A stretch of DNA of 11,684 nucleotides from Acidobacteriota bacterium (GTDB lineage: Bacteria; Acidobacteriota; Terriglobia; Terriglobales; Acidobacteriaceae): NCBI GenBank assembly GCA_021799945.1, contig JAJYZK010000056.1, positions 1-11,684 on the forward strand, given 5' to 3'. A program made the translations under genes and the position numbers. The notes below the pieces were generated by a model. That model saw nothing but the letters and a program-made list of their open reading frames with translations, did not search any database and had not been told where the DNA came from. Shown here one piece after another: positions 5,863-11,684 of the stretch (within the stretch, counting starts at the first letter, position 1; the number at the start of each line of letters is the position of its first letter).

Positions 5863-8459
5863 TACCGGGCGACGCGGGTGTCGGTAGCGGCCCGCGATTC
5901 GCCGCCCTCCACAAAAACGCTATCATCGCGATCATTGAAAATCAACGAAGCCCCGGTAACGGCTCCATGCTGCGCGTCGATCAGGCGGGGGGGGGCGCCG
6001 GGCGCGCCGGTGAGCACGCAATTTCCGTTTGCCTCGGTATAAACCAGCCGCTCGCCGGTGGCTTTCCGGCCCGGCTGCTCGACGACTACGCCGCCGGTGG
6101 CGACGATGCGATCGATCTGGCTCGAGGAGGATTGACCGGGCGGCTGAACCGGCGGACTCCCGCCGGGGCCAGACGATTTGGCCTGCAATCTTGCCGTCTT
6201 GTCCCCCGGAGTGGCCGGTGCGCCGGCCAGAACCAGGTACAGTTTCATCACCGCCGATCGAACAACCCCGAACTGGACATGCGCGGTTGCTCCGCCGGAG
6301 AAAACCGCCACGTGCTGTGCGGCGGCATACTCGAGCCTCCCGCTCTCCAGGGTCACCGTCGAACTCTGCAACCCTTCGGATAGACTCTGGGCGCTTTGCG
6401 CCGGGCGTTTCGCCTGACCGCTGAAGATCGCGGTCACGCCGCCGGAATTCAGCGCGCCGGCGGCGCCGTTTCCTCCGCGCGCTCCATGCGCCACCAGCGT
6501 TTGGCGCGCGCGTGAGAGCTCCAGCACAGGAGCGGCGATCAGATTCCCTTCTTGCCATAGGCGGGCGTCCCGGCGCGGACTGCCGTAAAACGTTGTAAGA
6601 TCCTGCCCGTGATCGAGATGAGCGCGTTCGGCGACGACGTAAATGGAGCCGGAAGAGGCGTTGGCCGGACCGGGAAAGGCGATCGCCGGCGCTCCGTTAT
6701 CCTGGCGGAATGTTGCTTGCACCTTTCCTTCCGCCGCAGCGTCCCCGCTGCTCCGGTCAAAAGCAATGGATTCCGCGGCCAGTTCGCCCGATGCGTCTTC
6801 TATCCTCGGATCTCCCGCCAGGCGGACGAGCTGACTGGTCGCGTCATAGGTCAGCCGCCGGGCCGTGGCCGTGGTCCGCGACGGCGCGCTGCGCGGCGCG
6901 GAGTTGCCGGGACGGCTCCTGAGGTCAGCCGGCCGAGCCCGCCCGGGAGCCTCCGGCGGAGGATCCTGGATCAGGGTTACATTTCCCTCCTGCACCGCCG
7001 AGCGTAACTGAGAGCTATCCGGGGCAGCGGGAGATCCAATCCCTGCGTGGGCCGGACCGCGGGCGACCCGGTTTCCCGAAGCGCCGGAGCCCGGCGGGGG
7101 ATCGAAGGTCAACAACAACGTATCTCCACTGCTGCTCTGCCGCGCGCCGTCCTTGCCGGCCAGCGCCAGCTTCGTGTGCCCTTCGCCACGCAGGCTGGTA
7201 AGCGCCTGTTCCGCGTTCAAGGCGGCAATCAGGGTGTCTCCCTCCACTGCGGTATCCTGCGCGCCCTGCTTCGGCGAGTCGGTGTGCATGGAGACGCGGG
7301 CGGGGCCGGAGGCAACGATATGGCGCGCCTTCGGCCGATTGTCCGGCCCCGGCTGAAGATCCACGTCCACCGCGGAAGCCCGCAGGGTCCGGGTGGCGGG
7401 CGGGGAGCCCGCGGGAGCATTCGATCTCTCCCGGTCCTCCACGGAGACCGCGTTGCGCAACTGTAGAAGGGAAAGCTGCTGCTCCGCGTTGAAATGCAGA
7501 ATCCCCGAGGCCGCGCTGGCGCGAAGACTGCGCTGGGAGTTGTCTTCGACGCAAAGCAATCCTCCGTCCAGCGTCACCCGCTGCGGCTGGCTTCGCTCAT
7601 TCATGGTGACGTGAGCCGCCTGCGAGACGATTTGCTGCCCATCCGGCCCCACCACCTTCACATGCCCTTGCGCCTCCATGCGCGAGGCGCTTCCGTCGGG
7701 CCGGAAGTAGACCGTGGAGTGGTCCGCCGACCCGTGATTGTCCCGGTAATCGACCGTGCTGCTGAGCAGAATGAGAAGCTTGCCGACGCGGTCGAATTGA
7801 CCGTGCGCGGCTTGCACGGTAAGCGGGTCGCCGTCGAAGCTGGAATTGAACCGCACGTCCCGGTCGAGCGTGAGCAATCCGCCGGAGGAATCGAAGCTCG
7901 CTCCCATGGCGCTGCCCGAGGCCTGCGCCACCCGAAACTCGATTCTTTGCGTGGTGGTGGCCAAGCCGGAGTTCTGATTGAAGTACAGGTCGGAGGTCTT
8001 GGCGTGGACGATGTTTTTCCCGTCGTCCTCCTGGCCGCCGGCTGGGCCCGCGGCGCCCTGGCCGGTCGCGCCCTGCAGGTCGATCAGCACCTGCCCCTCG
8101 GCGTGAGCGATGCCCCGGCTTGGATCGTATTCGAAGTTCCTGCCGTAGATCCGGTCTGCCGGAGCTCCATCGGGAGCGTATACGGTGATGCTCACGTCAT
8201 GCAGTTCGGCATGCGTGCCGGAGCGGAACTGCACGGTTCTGGCGGCATGCAGCGTAAACATGGTATGGCCGCGCTCCGACTTGGAAAAGGTGTATCCGCT
8301 CGCCGACTCCTGAATCTGTACGCCGAGCCCGGAGGGAAGATCCCGGCGGAGGTGGAGCGTCCGCCATCGCGCGAGGCCGAGGAACAGCAGAATTACGGCT
8401 ACCAGCACCCCTGCGAGCACCACGATCCAACCGCGCAAGCGCTCTACGGTTACCCGCAT
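5862..8459 (-). CDS. lptC: LptC-LptA (OstA-like) fusion: membrane-anchored LPS periplasmic bridge protein
   Basis: 865 residues, against about 190 for LptC and 185 for LptA. A single N-terminal membrane anchor (about 11-30) with a short Arg-rich flank is followed by an LptC-like segment (about 40-130), in which YTFSKSERGHTMFTLHAAR and the DVSITVY strand are typical. Several OstA-like beta-strand segments follow, separated by Pro/Ala/Ser-rich linkers (about 340-360, 450-530, 755-780). The last, about 781-855 (QIDRIVATGGVVVEQ, GERLVY, LTGAPGAPP, then ITG-type and VEGG ends), is a clear LptA/OstA repeat. The protein should carry LPS from the inner membrane towards LptD. The start ATG has an in-frame stop just upstream, and its GGAGG lies only 1 nt away. 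A run of nine C on the coding strand falls at residues 822-825. No room remains for a separate lptA. The repeat count is my estimate. Confidence 0.88.
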   Translation of the reverse strand: MRVTVERLRGWIVVLAGVLVAVILLFLGLARWRTLHLRRDLPSGLGVQIQESASGYTFSKSERGHTMFTLHAARTVQFRSGTHAELHDVSITVYAPDGAPADRIYGRNFEYDPSRGIAHAEGQVLIDLQGATGQGAAGPAGGQEDDGKNIVHAKTSDLYFNQNSGLATTTQRIEFRVAQASGSAMGASFDSSGGLLTLDRDVRFNSSFDGDPLTVQAAHGQFDRVGKLLILLSSTVDYRDNHGSADHSTVYFRPDGSASRMEAQGHVKVVGPDGQQIVSQAAHVTMNERSQPQRVTLDGGLLCVEDNSQRSLRASAASGILHFNAEQQLSLLQLRNAVSVEDRERSNAPAGSPPATRTLRASAVDVDLQPGPDNRPKARHIVASGPARVSMHTDSPKQGAQDTAVEGDTLIAALNAEQALTSLRGEGHTKLALAGKDGARQSSSGDTLLLTFDPPPGSGASGNRVARGPAHAGIGSPAAPDSSQLRSAVQEGNVTLIQDPPPEAPGRARPADLRSRPGNSAPRSAPSRTTATARRLTYDATSQLVRLAGDPRIEDASGELAAESIAFDRSSGDAAAEGKVQATFRQDNGAPAIAFPGPANASSGSIYVVAERAHLDHGQDLTTFYGSPRRDARLWQEGNLIAAPVLELSRARQTLVAHGARGGNGAAGALNSGGVTAIFSGQAKRPAQSAQSLSEGLQSSTVTLESGRLEYAAAQHVAVFSGGATAHVQFGVVRSAVMKLYLVLAGAPATPGDKTARLQAKSSGPGGSPPVQPPGQSSSSQIDRIVATGGVVVEQPGRKATGERLVYTEANGNCVLTGAPGAPPRLIDAQHGAVTGASLIFNDRDDSVFVEGGESRAATDTRVAR
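5987..5995 (-). repeat. Nine-base homopolymer (C9 on the coding strand) inside lptC/A
   Basis: A run of nine G on the plus strand, read as C9 in the gene, encodes the end of Ala822, then Pro-Pro and the start of Arg825. Gain or loss of one base would shift frame within the last LptA-like repeat, about 40 codons before the stop. Confidence 0.9.
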
Positions 8460-8531
8460 TCCTCCATCTTCTCATCCGCCTTGGCCCCGGCAGGCCAGCC
8501 GCTCCCATTCCGTTCCAGTCCAGGCGAAATG

Positions 8532-8554
8532 TTCCGGGCCAACTATTCCGGGCC
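8532..8554. repeat. Short direct repeat TTCCGGGCC in the divergent promoter region
   Basis: Two identical 9-bp copies (8532-8540 and 8546-8554) lie 14 bp apart, centre to centre, in the 151-bp gap between the lptC/A start and the divergent gene at 8611. This could be a regulator site serving either promoter. In GC-rich DNA a chance repeat of this size is also possible. Confidence 0.35.
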
Positions 8555-8598
8555 GGAGGATCCAGACCGCGGGACCCGGACCGCAACCCCAGGCCACA

Positions 8599-8604
8599 TA
8601 CAAT
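8599..8604 (+). promoter_or_regulatory. Candidate -10 box for a possible leaderless transcript
   Basis: TACAAT, five of six matches to TATAAT, ends 6 nt before the ATG at 8611. That would place the transcript start at or near the start codon. No Shine-Dalgarno sequence precedes the ATG, and no good -35 box is visible at the usual spacing. Confidence 0.35.
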
Positions 8605-8610
8605 GGCCCT

Positions 8611-9264
8611 ATGGCCGACCTGTTGTACCTCAGCCTCTGGTTCCCTGACTTCCGGCTGACATCCCTGGCGCCGGCGCTAGTCCGCGTGCTGCGTCAGGTC
8701 GCCGCTTCGGGCGGGTCGCCCCGAGTCCACGCCGCCACGGTCTATCCGATCTCCTGGAGCGAATCGCCGGTATACCAGCGCGTGTATCGGGAAGAGGAGC
8801 GGGAGGAGTCCGCTCCGGAGCGCGCGGTGGCCGAAGCCTGCGCCGCGCTGCACGAGGACTTCGCCTTCGAATTCGAGGCGCGTTGGGACCTTTGGACCCC
8901 GCCGGAGAGCCCTTGCGCCTCCCCGGCAAAGCCGCCCGCGCGCCCCTCAATGCCCGCTACGCAACCCTGGGACCGCGCTGCCAGCGTCGTGCGCGTGGTG
9001 GGCTTCGGACCTCTCTTCGACGATGGCGCATACGAGCAGAACGGCGAGATTCGGGTGGATTTCGGAGTGGACTCCCCATTTCTTGGGGAGGAAGCCGAAC
9101 TGGATGGCGGCGGCTGCGAATACCTCAAAGGCAATATCCAGCAGCTATTGGAGTTCACCAATCTCGTACAGCGCAACTGTGGCGTGAGCGGCCGTCTGCT
9201 GTGGTCCGAATCCGGGGAAAACCTGGCCGAAAAACTGATTGCCCGGCTGCAGCGGGTGAATTAG
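8611..9264 (+). CDS. Uncharacterised 217-aa protein
   Basis: I do not recognise a named family. The protein has no signal peptide or clear membrane segment. It has two parts joined by a Pro/Ala-rich stretch at about 97-120. The N-terminal part opens MADLLYLSLWFPDFRL and includes ATVYPISWSESPVYQRVY, followed by an acidic/Arg-rich helix and a segment rich in aromatic and acidic residues (FAFEFEARWDLW, 84-95). The C-terminal part (126-217) holds VVRVVGFGPLFDDG, GEIRVDFGVDSPFL and a helical end, LLWSESGENLAEKLIARLQ. Its ordered, mixed composition differs from that of the spurious frames around it, which supports a real gene. It is the only plus-strand gene here, divergent from the lpt block by 151 bp and ending 67 bp from the phoU stop. 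A link to LPS transport or phosphate control is not shown. The ATG was chosen as the first in frame and it lacks a ribosome site. Confidence 0.82.
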   Translation: MADLLYLSLWFPDFRLTSLAPALVRVLRQVAASGGSPRVHAATVYPISWSESPVYQRVYREEEREESAPERAVAEACAALHEDFAFEFEARWDLWTPPESPCASPAKPPARPSMPATQPWDRAASVVRVVGFGPLFDDGAYEQNGEIRVDFGVDSPFLGEEAELDGGGCEYLKGNIQQLLEFTNLVQRNCGVSGRLLWSESGENLAEKLIARLQRVN

Positions 9265-9284
9265 GAGGCCTCCGGCGCCCCGCG

Positions 9285-9307
9285 CGCATTTGCGATCCAA
9301 AAATGCG
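9285..9307. terminator. Hairpin between two convergent genes, possible bidirectional terminator
   Basis: CGCATTT and AAATGCG form a perfect seven-pair stem with a nine-base loop, midway between the stop of the 217-aa gene (9264) and the stop of phoU (9332). Its position is right for a shared terminator, but neither strand has a clear T-tract after it. Intrinsic termination is therefore uncertain. Confidence 0.4.
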
Positions 9308-9331
9308 ATGGGGCTGGGGGCGGCGTCTCTG

Positions 9332-10018
9332 CTAGAGCGCGGGAGAGATGGGAATCGAACTCTGCAGCGCGCCGTGGCGGACATCGGAGCCGCGCACCCA
9401 GAAGATCACATCTTCCGCCATGTTTGTGGCGTGGTCGGCGATGCGCTCCAGGCTGCGGGAGATGAACAGCAGGTTCACCGCCGAATGCGCCGCGTCAGGC
9501 CTCTGGGCGATGCAGTCGAGCAGAGTCTTTTTCGCTTTGCGATTCAATTCATCGACGGAATCGTCCATGGCCAGCACGCTGGCCGCGAGCTCGGCGTCCC
9601 GTCCGGCCAGAGCCTCCAGCGCCTTTCTGACCATGGCCATCGACAGCTCGGCCATCCGCGGAATATCCACCGGAAAGGACTGTGCGGGATCGAGGGCGAG
9701 CTCTTCGGCCAAAAGCGCAATGGCCATCGATTGATCGCCGACCCGCTCTAGATCGCCGTTGATCTTGATCGCGGCGAGAATGAAGCGCAGATCTACGGCC
9801 ATCGGCTGCTCCATGGCCAGGATATCGAGCGCCATTTGATCGATCTCCCGCTCACAGCGATTGATAATCTCTTCATTGCGGCGCACTCTGGCGCAGGCGC
9901 TCAGATCCCCGCGGTGTGCCTCAAGCGCAAGGCGAATGGTCTGTTCGGCGATGCCCGCGGTCTCCAGCAGGCGCTGACGAAGGTCTTCGAGCTTCCGTTG
10001 AAAACTGATCCGGGTCAA
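9332..10018 (-). CDS. phoU: Phosphate transport/signalling regulator PhoU
   Basis: 228 residues from the TTG start, typical PhoU size. PhoU is a cytoplasmic helical-bundle protein that links the Pst phosphate transporter to the PhoR-PhoB type sensor system and holds both down when phosphate is plentiful. Both family motifs are present, with their metal-binding acidic residues: DLERVGDQSMAIA (about 89-101, Glu91 and Asp95) and SLERIADHATNMAEDV (about 189-204, Glu191 and Asp195). The frame is open to 10201, but the extra 61 residues do not look like PhoU. The TTG at 10018 gives MTRISFQRKLEDL, which fits the family, with GGAG 6 nt upstream. A GTG at 10030 would add four residues. No pst or pho two-component genes adjoin it in this window. 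It is convergent with the 217-aa gene and follows glyS after 210 bp, so it probably has its own promoter. Confidence 0.95.
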   Translation of the reverse strand: MTRISFQRKLEDLRQRLLETAGIAEQTIRLALEAHRGDLSACARVRRNEEIINRCEREIDQMALDILAMEQPMAVDLRFILAAIKINGDLERVGDQSMAIALLAEELALDPAQSFPVDIPRMAELSMAMVRKALEALAGRDAELAASVLAMDDSVDELNRKAKKTLLDCIAQRPDAAHSAVNLLFISRSLERIADHATNMAEDVIFWVRGSDVRHGALQSSIPISPAL

Positions 10019-10024
10019 TTCGGT

Positions 10025-10030
10025 CTCCAC
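10025..10030 (-). promoter_or_regulatory. Ribosome binding site supporting the TTG start of phoU
   Basis: GTGGAG on the minus strand; its GGAG core (10025-10028) ends 6 nt before the TTG at 10018. The same GTG triplet is the competing in-frame start at 10030. Confidence 0.6.
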
Positions 10031-10125
10031 CCGAAAGCCGCCGAGTGGGCATACCCCCCAGAAACGGGGAACGGCGTTGTCCGGCGTAATCCTCCACGCG
10101 CCAGGGGCGCACCCCAGGAGCTGCG

Positions 10126-10139
10126 ATCGGTAAGCCGAT
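10126..10139. repeat. Inverted repeat beside the possible Pho box
   Basis: ATCGG, TAAG, CCGAT form a five-pair stem directly abutting the TTTAAC repeats on the phoU side. It would lie at the start of the phoU leader RNA or act as a DNA site. Confidence 0.35.
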
Positions 10140-10161
10140 TTTAACCTTCCTTTAACATTAG
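10138..10161 (-). promoter_or_regulatory. Possible Pho box and overlapping -10 element upstream of phoU
   Basis: On the plus strand two 11-bp units, TTTAACCTTCC (10140-10150) and TTTAACATTAG (10151-10161), match at eight of eleven positions, so TTAAC(C/A) recurs with an 11-bp period. Pho-regulon boxes are built from 11-bp direct repeats, and Bacillus PhoP uses TTAACA-like repeats at this period. On the minus strand TAAAAT (10138-10143), five of six to a -10 box, overlaps the inner repeat, about 120 bp before the phoU start. The role is inferred, helped by the gene downstream being phoU. Confidence 0.42.
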
Positions 10162-10190
10162 TGCGCGCCGCTCGCGAAAAAGACCCCCAT

Positions 10191-10211
10191 GAAATAACCA
10201 CCCAAAGGTGG
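10191..10211 (-). terminator. Probable terminator after glyS
   Basis: Read on the minus strand, CCACC, loop TTTG and GGTGG (10198-10211) are followed by TTATTTC, 17 nt after the glyS stop. The stem is short and the T-tract is broken, so it is a modest intrinsic terminator. It agrees with phoU being a separate unit. Confidence 0.5.
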
Positions 10212-10228
10212 GAGGGAGTCCGGCGGTG

Positions 10229-11684
10229 TCAGCCCGGAACGATCTCGGAGAAGTCGGCAATGCGCGAAAATCCGTTCAGGAGCCAGGCGATCAGGGCAAG
10301 GCGGTTGCGGCGAAGAGCCGGGTCCTCGGTCATCACCATAACCCGGTCGAAGAACGCGTCGACGTAGGGGCGCAGCGTGGCGATTCGCTGCATCGCTTGC
10401 GCGTACCGCCGGCCGGCTCGAAGCTCCTCCACCTCGCAGACGAGCGCAGCCGCGTGGTGGTAAAGAGCCTGTTCGGCCGGCTCCGGCAGCCGATCCACCT
10501 CGACCTCGATCTGGGCCTCGGTCCCGGCCCCCGAAGCCTCCGCTGCGCCCGCGCCCGCCTGACGGAGGATATTGCGAATCCGCTTGCAGGCCGCCGCAAC
10601 GGCGGCAAAGTCCTGCGAGCCCCGCGCCTGCGTGAGGGCTTCGGCCCGGGCGAGAATATCCGGCAGCAGCGCCGCGCCGGTGGCCAGAACCGCATTCACC
10701 ACATCGTAGGCATAGCCGCGCGAATCCCGCAGATAGAACTCCAGCCGCTCCCGCAGGAATGCCCGCAGCGCCTCCCGGCGCGGCGCGGCCTGCCCGAACT
10801 TCGATTCCGCCGCCGCTATCTCCGTCAACCGATCGAGAGACAGGGGGATTTCGGACTCCGCCAGGATTCGGACCAGTCCATTGGCGGCTCGGCGCAGAGC
10901 GAAGGGATCGCGGGATCCACTGGGGATCAGGCCGATGGCGAACATCTCCGCCAGGGTCGCCGCGCGGTCGGCAAGGCCCAGCATCCGCCCCTCCGCCGTC
11001 GCCGGAATCGGGTCGTCCCCGGCGACGGGCATGTATTGGGCGGCGATCGCCTGGGACACGGCCTCCCCGAGTCCCTGCGCCCGCGCGTAGAGTCCGCCCA
11101 CGATTCCCTGGAGTTCGGGGAATTCTTTTACCAACTCGGTGGTAAGGTCGGTCTTCGCCAACCGCACAGCCTGCTCCAGCGCCGCCGCGTCAAGGCGCGG
11201 ACCTTCCCCGCAGGCCGCCGCCAGCGCCGCCGCCACTCGCAGATTCATTTCCGTCTTCTGGAGGTAGCTGCCCAGCTCCTTCTGGAAGGTGACGGCCTTG
11301 AGCGACTCCACCCGCTCCACGAGCGGGATCTTCTGGTCCTGATCCCAGAAAAAGCGGGCATCGTTAAACCGCGCGCGCAGGACCCGCTCATTCCCGTGCC
11401 GGATGGTGGCCAGGCCCCCGCTGTCCACGGAGGTGTTGAGCACGGCGAGAAAATGAGGAAGCAGCCTGCCCTGCGCATCCTCGACCGCGAAATACTTCTG
11501 GTGGTCCCGCATCACGGTCACGAGAATCTCGTCCGGCAGCGCGAGAAACTCGGGCGCAAACCCGCCGCAAAGGACCGTCGGCCACTCGGTGAGATGAACC
11601 ACCTGCTCCACCAGAGCCTCGTCTTCGCGCCAGCGGGCGCCGGGAATCGTCCCTGCGATCTGTCGCAGCGCGCCCCGGATGCGG
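10229..11684 (-). CDS. glyS: Glycyl-tRNA synthetase beta subunit, C-terminal 484 residues (start outside window)
   Basis: The beta chain of the alpha2beta2 enzyme that charges tRNA-Gly; it carries tRNA-binding parts while the alpha chain (GlyQ) holds the main catalytic site. The frame runs unbroken to the window edge, so roughly 200-230 N-terminal residues are missing from a normal length near 690-720. Visible family signatures are VVHLTEWP, then LPDEILVTVMRDHQKYF, GNERVLRARFNDARFFWDQD, VTFQKELGSYLQKT and LGLADRAATLAEMFAIGLIP followed by GSRDPFALRRAANGLVRI. A C-terminal DALR-like anticodon-binding helical region follows (YAQAMQRIATLRPYVDAFFD and VMTEDPALRRNRLALI). It ends with TGA at 10229-10231. 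No damage is seen. glyQ would be expected upstream, beyond the right edge. Confidence 0.98.
   Translation of the reverse strand, partial: RIRGALRQIAGTIPGARWREDEALVEQVVHLTEWPTVLCGGFAPEFLALPDEILVTVMRDHQKYFAVEDAQGRLLPHFLAVLNTSVDSGGLATIRHGNERVLRARFNDARFFWDQDQKIPLVERVESLKAVTFQKELGSYLQKTEMNLRVAAALAAACGEGPRLDAAALEQAVRLAKTDLTTELVKEFPELQGIVGGLYARAQGLGEAVSQAIAAQYMPVAGDDPIPATAEGRMLGLADRAATLAEMFAIGLIPSGSRDPFALRRAANGLVRILAESEIPLSLDRLTEIAAAESKFGQAAPRREALRAFLRERLEFYLRDSRGYAYDVVNAVLATGAALLPDILARAEALTQARGSQDFAAVAAACKRIRNILRQAGAGAAEASGAGTEAQIEVEVDRLPEPAEQALYHHAAALVCEVEELRAGRRYAQAMQRIATLRPYVDAFFDRVMVMTEDPALRRNRLALIAWLLNGFSRIADFSEIVPG

Noticed and set aside
7494..8648. Plus-strand open frame of 384 codons opposite the lptC/A fusion
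   Set aside because: It is antisense to a supported gene, shows no motif, and runs through the divergent promoter into the start of the 217-aa gene in another frame.
10031..10201. N-terminal extension of phoU to 10201
   Set aside because: The extra residues do not look like PhoU, and they cover the possible Pho box, the -10 candidate and the inverted repeat.
2057..10228. Sigma-54 (-24/-12) promoters, GG-N10-GC, in the intergenic gaps
   Set aside because: Reading the gaps by eye I found no site with a good TGGCAC...TTGC match. Partial GG...GC pairs are expected by chance at this GC content.

Overview
This is an 11.7 kb stretch of a high-GC chromosome from a Gram-negative (diderm) bacterium. 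It holds seven confident protein genes, no RNA gene and no mobile element. The lptC/A-lptB-rpoN-hpf order is the classic diderm LPS-transport/sigma-54 cluster. A separate glyS (the alpha2beta2-type glycyl-tRNA synthetase), an LptC-LptA fusion and an unfamiliar 217-aa gene suggest Acidobacteriota. That is an impression from gene style, not something the sequence proves.

Layout from left to right. Bases 1-2056 (minus): a PAS-PAS-GGDEF-EAL cyclic-di-GMP protein, cut at its C-terminus by the window edge. Bases 2057-2515: a 459-bp gap with no convincing gene. Bases 2516-8459 (minus): a four-gene block read right to left as lptC/A fusion -> lptB -> rpoN -> hpf. lptC/A and lptB overlap by one base. 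A 216-bp gap with a hairpin separates lptB from rpoN, and 119 bp separate rpoN from hpf. Bases 8611-9264 (plus): the only plus-strand gene, an uncharacterised 217-aa protein diverging from the lpt block. Bases 9332-10018 (minus): phoU, convergent with that gene and without pst genes beside it. Bases 10229-11684 (minus): the C-terminal 484 residues of GlyS, cut by the window edge.

How the genes fit together: the lpt fusion and LptB should power and bridge lipopolysaccharide transport across the periplasm. RpoN supplies sigma-54 promoter recognition. HPF dimerises and silences ribosomes in slow growth. PhoU damps phosphate uptake and signalling, and its upstream region carries an 11-bp-period direct repeat resembling Pho-regulon boxes. 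The c-di-GMP protein has an intact GGDEF motif and inhibitory site but an altered EAL metal site, so it may act mainly as a cyclase.

Most of the window is conserved housekeeping. The points most worth a second look are the 865-aa covalent LptC-LptA bridge with a nine-base homopolymer near its end, the possible Pho box before phoU, the degenerate EAL site, and the unknown divergent gene with a possible leaderless start.
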